The position numbers and the translations under genes are program-made. 64,000 nucleotides of DNA from Cercis canadensis (taxonomy: Eukaryota > Streptophyta > Magnoliopsida > Fabales > Fabaceae). Shown one piece after another: positions 62,872-64,000 of the stretch (position 1 is its first letter; the number at the start of each line of letters is the position of its first letter). The stretch covers positions 216,400-280,399 of the forward strand of contig QAOA01002849.1 of assembly GCA_003255065.1 (NCBI GenBank), read 5' to 3'. The notes beneath the pieces are model-generated. The model was not told the DNA's origin and made no database searches. It saw only the letters and a list, made by a program, of their open reading frames with translations.

Positions 62872-64000
62872 TTCAAATACATCTTCCAGGGTTAAACTGG
62901 TTCCTGGCTAGCTTGCTTCGGCTTCAAAGAAGCCTTGTATGGGATGAATGTGTGATTTGATTGAGTGCACTACATTCATTTGCTTGTATATAATGGATCA
63001 TAAGATATGGTGGCTTGCGCTGTATTTTGTGCCATTATAGATTGGGATTAAATTCAAATGTCAATTCAATTAAGACAGTAACATCAAGCATGTAGTATCA
63101 TATGCCGCATTTCCTACAAGCAGAAATGTTATTTGCACAACTTTTAGATGCACAAATTTGTCAATTGTAAAGGTTGCATTCCGCTTCGAAAGAAAAATGT
63201 TTAGGGACCACCTAAACTCATGCAGAAATCTGAATTGAAAAAAAAAAATGAAGAATTGCTTCATAAGAAGTCTTGTCAATTTTTAGAACTCATAGGAACA
63301 TAAATCACATGCTTAACTGATGAACAAGAAATTCTAATCTGAAGTATTACTCATTTTCTAAGTCCTATGAAATTTTGAGCTATCCTCTACATTCATTCTC
63401 CCTTATGTTCAGGCACTACCAACAGAACTTGGATTCACTCGGGCTCAGGGGTTTAAGACATACATTATCTAAGTTAAACTTATTAAGAATCTATGGAGAC
63501 CAGTGCTGATAGAAATCCATCTTCTGCTACGAAACAAATTAAGTGTTCCAATTAATTTTCATTCAAACCTATTTCCTCAATTATCTAGACCATGCCAACT
63601 AGGCACTCCCAAATTATCTGCACCTCTTGCCTGTTAACAGTGCTCACCCACATGTACTATGATTAGAACTCACTATTGTTTTGACTATCAACTTCTCTAC
63701 CTATGTTCTAACTTATCCATTGGCGTGCCAGCAATGGATTTATAGGGGGCCAGGGGAGCATTATCTCCCACATCTCAATTTTTTTATTAAATTGTTTTGG
63801 TAATTCTTGAGAGCCCCTGGCCATTGTCTTTGGCCTTCTATTGTGTTATTTATGGGTCTGAGCTTTGTCTTGTAAGTTACTTACTTTATTAGCTCCAGTC
63901 CCGTGCGTTGCACTAGTGTATGTTAAATGCAGAAAAAAAAAAAACAAAAGCAAGAGAGGGCAGTTGGTCATGAAGAGAGAGCAAAAAAAAAAAAAGAAGA
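62872..64000. other. SQD2 3' flank, no further gene
   Basis: The first few hundred bases should be the 3' untranslated region. The rest, to the window edge, shows no supported coding region. A GGGGCCAGGGGAGC / GAGCCCCTGGCC pair near 63747-63825 can fold, and may be a transposon relic. Confidence 0.45.

Overview
The window looks like nuclear DNA from a dicot tree or shrub, probably a rosid. It is AT-rich, has intron-rich genes with GT-AG splicing, and is loaded with plant-type transposons. The species cannot be named from the sequence. Three host genes are clear. (1) An 11-exon tRNA 2'-O-methyltransferase of the TRM7/FTSJ1 family lies at 25178-35682 (+), with a 5 kb copia element sitting antisense in intron 4. 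(2) A short single-exon gene of the small basic 'josephin-like' plant family lies at 37093-37464 (-). (3) An 11-exon chloroplast sulfoquinovosyltransferase gene (SQD2) lies at 58141-62871 (+). As I recall, the same three genes are neighbours in the same order near the top of Arabidopsis chromosome 5, so this appears to be old conserved microsynteny, here stretched by transposons.

Region 1-23.5 kb is transposon territory. A unit containing a 'putative plant transposon protein' gene and a Mutator-like (MULE) transposase gene, both on the minus strand, occurs twice: 661-9412 and 12229-23471. A third, truncated copy of the first gene opens the window. The second unit carries two MULE copies in tandem. 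All three MULE genes are interrupted. One unit has a captured piece of the proteasome gene RPN2 where the other has unrelated sequence. A truncated aspartyl-protease 5' end (promoter plus signal peptide) abuts the left edge of the second unit, and a possible terminal exon of an unknown gene abuts its right edge.

Region 39.9-57.5 kb is mostly repeats: MITEs, a solo LTR with intact target-site duplication (45131-46492), and an old, internally reduced LTR element with an Arg-tRNA-type primer site (46887-51628).

The window contains exactly four single-N characters (8706, 33667, 41816, 52103). Each is flanked by a direct repeat of the sequence on its other side (about 124, 205, 1690-1920 and 2370-2380 bp). 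I read these as unmerged overlaps of two haplotype contigs, not biological duplications. One creates a false partial exon in TRM7. Another exposes two MITE insertion polymorphisms with clean empty sites. I found no convincing new biological system. The most original signals are the co-duplicated pair of transposon genes, the RPN2 capture, a GC-rich palindrome cluster beside the MULEs and the allelic MITE sites.
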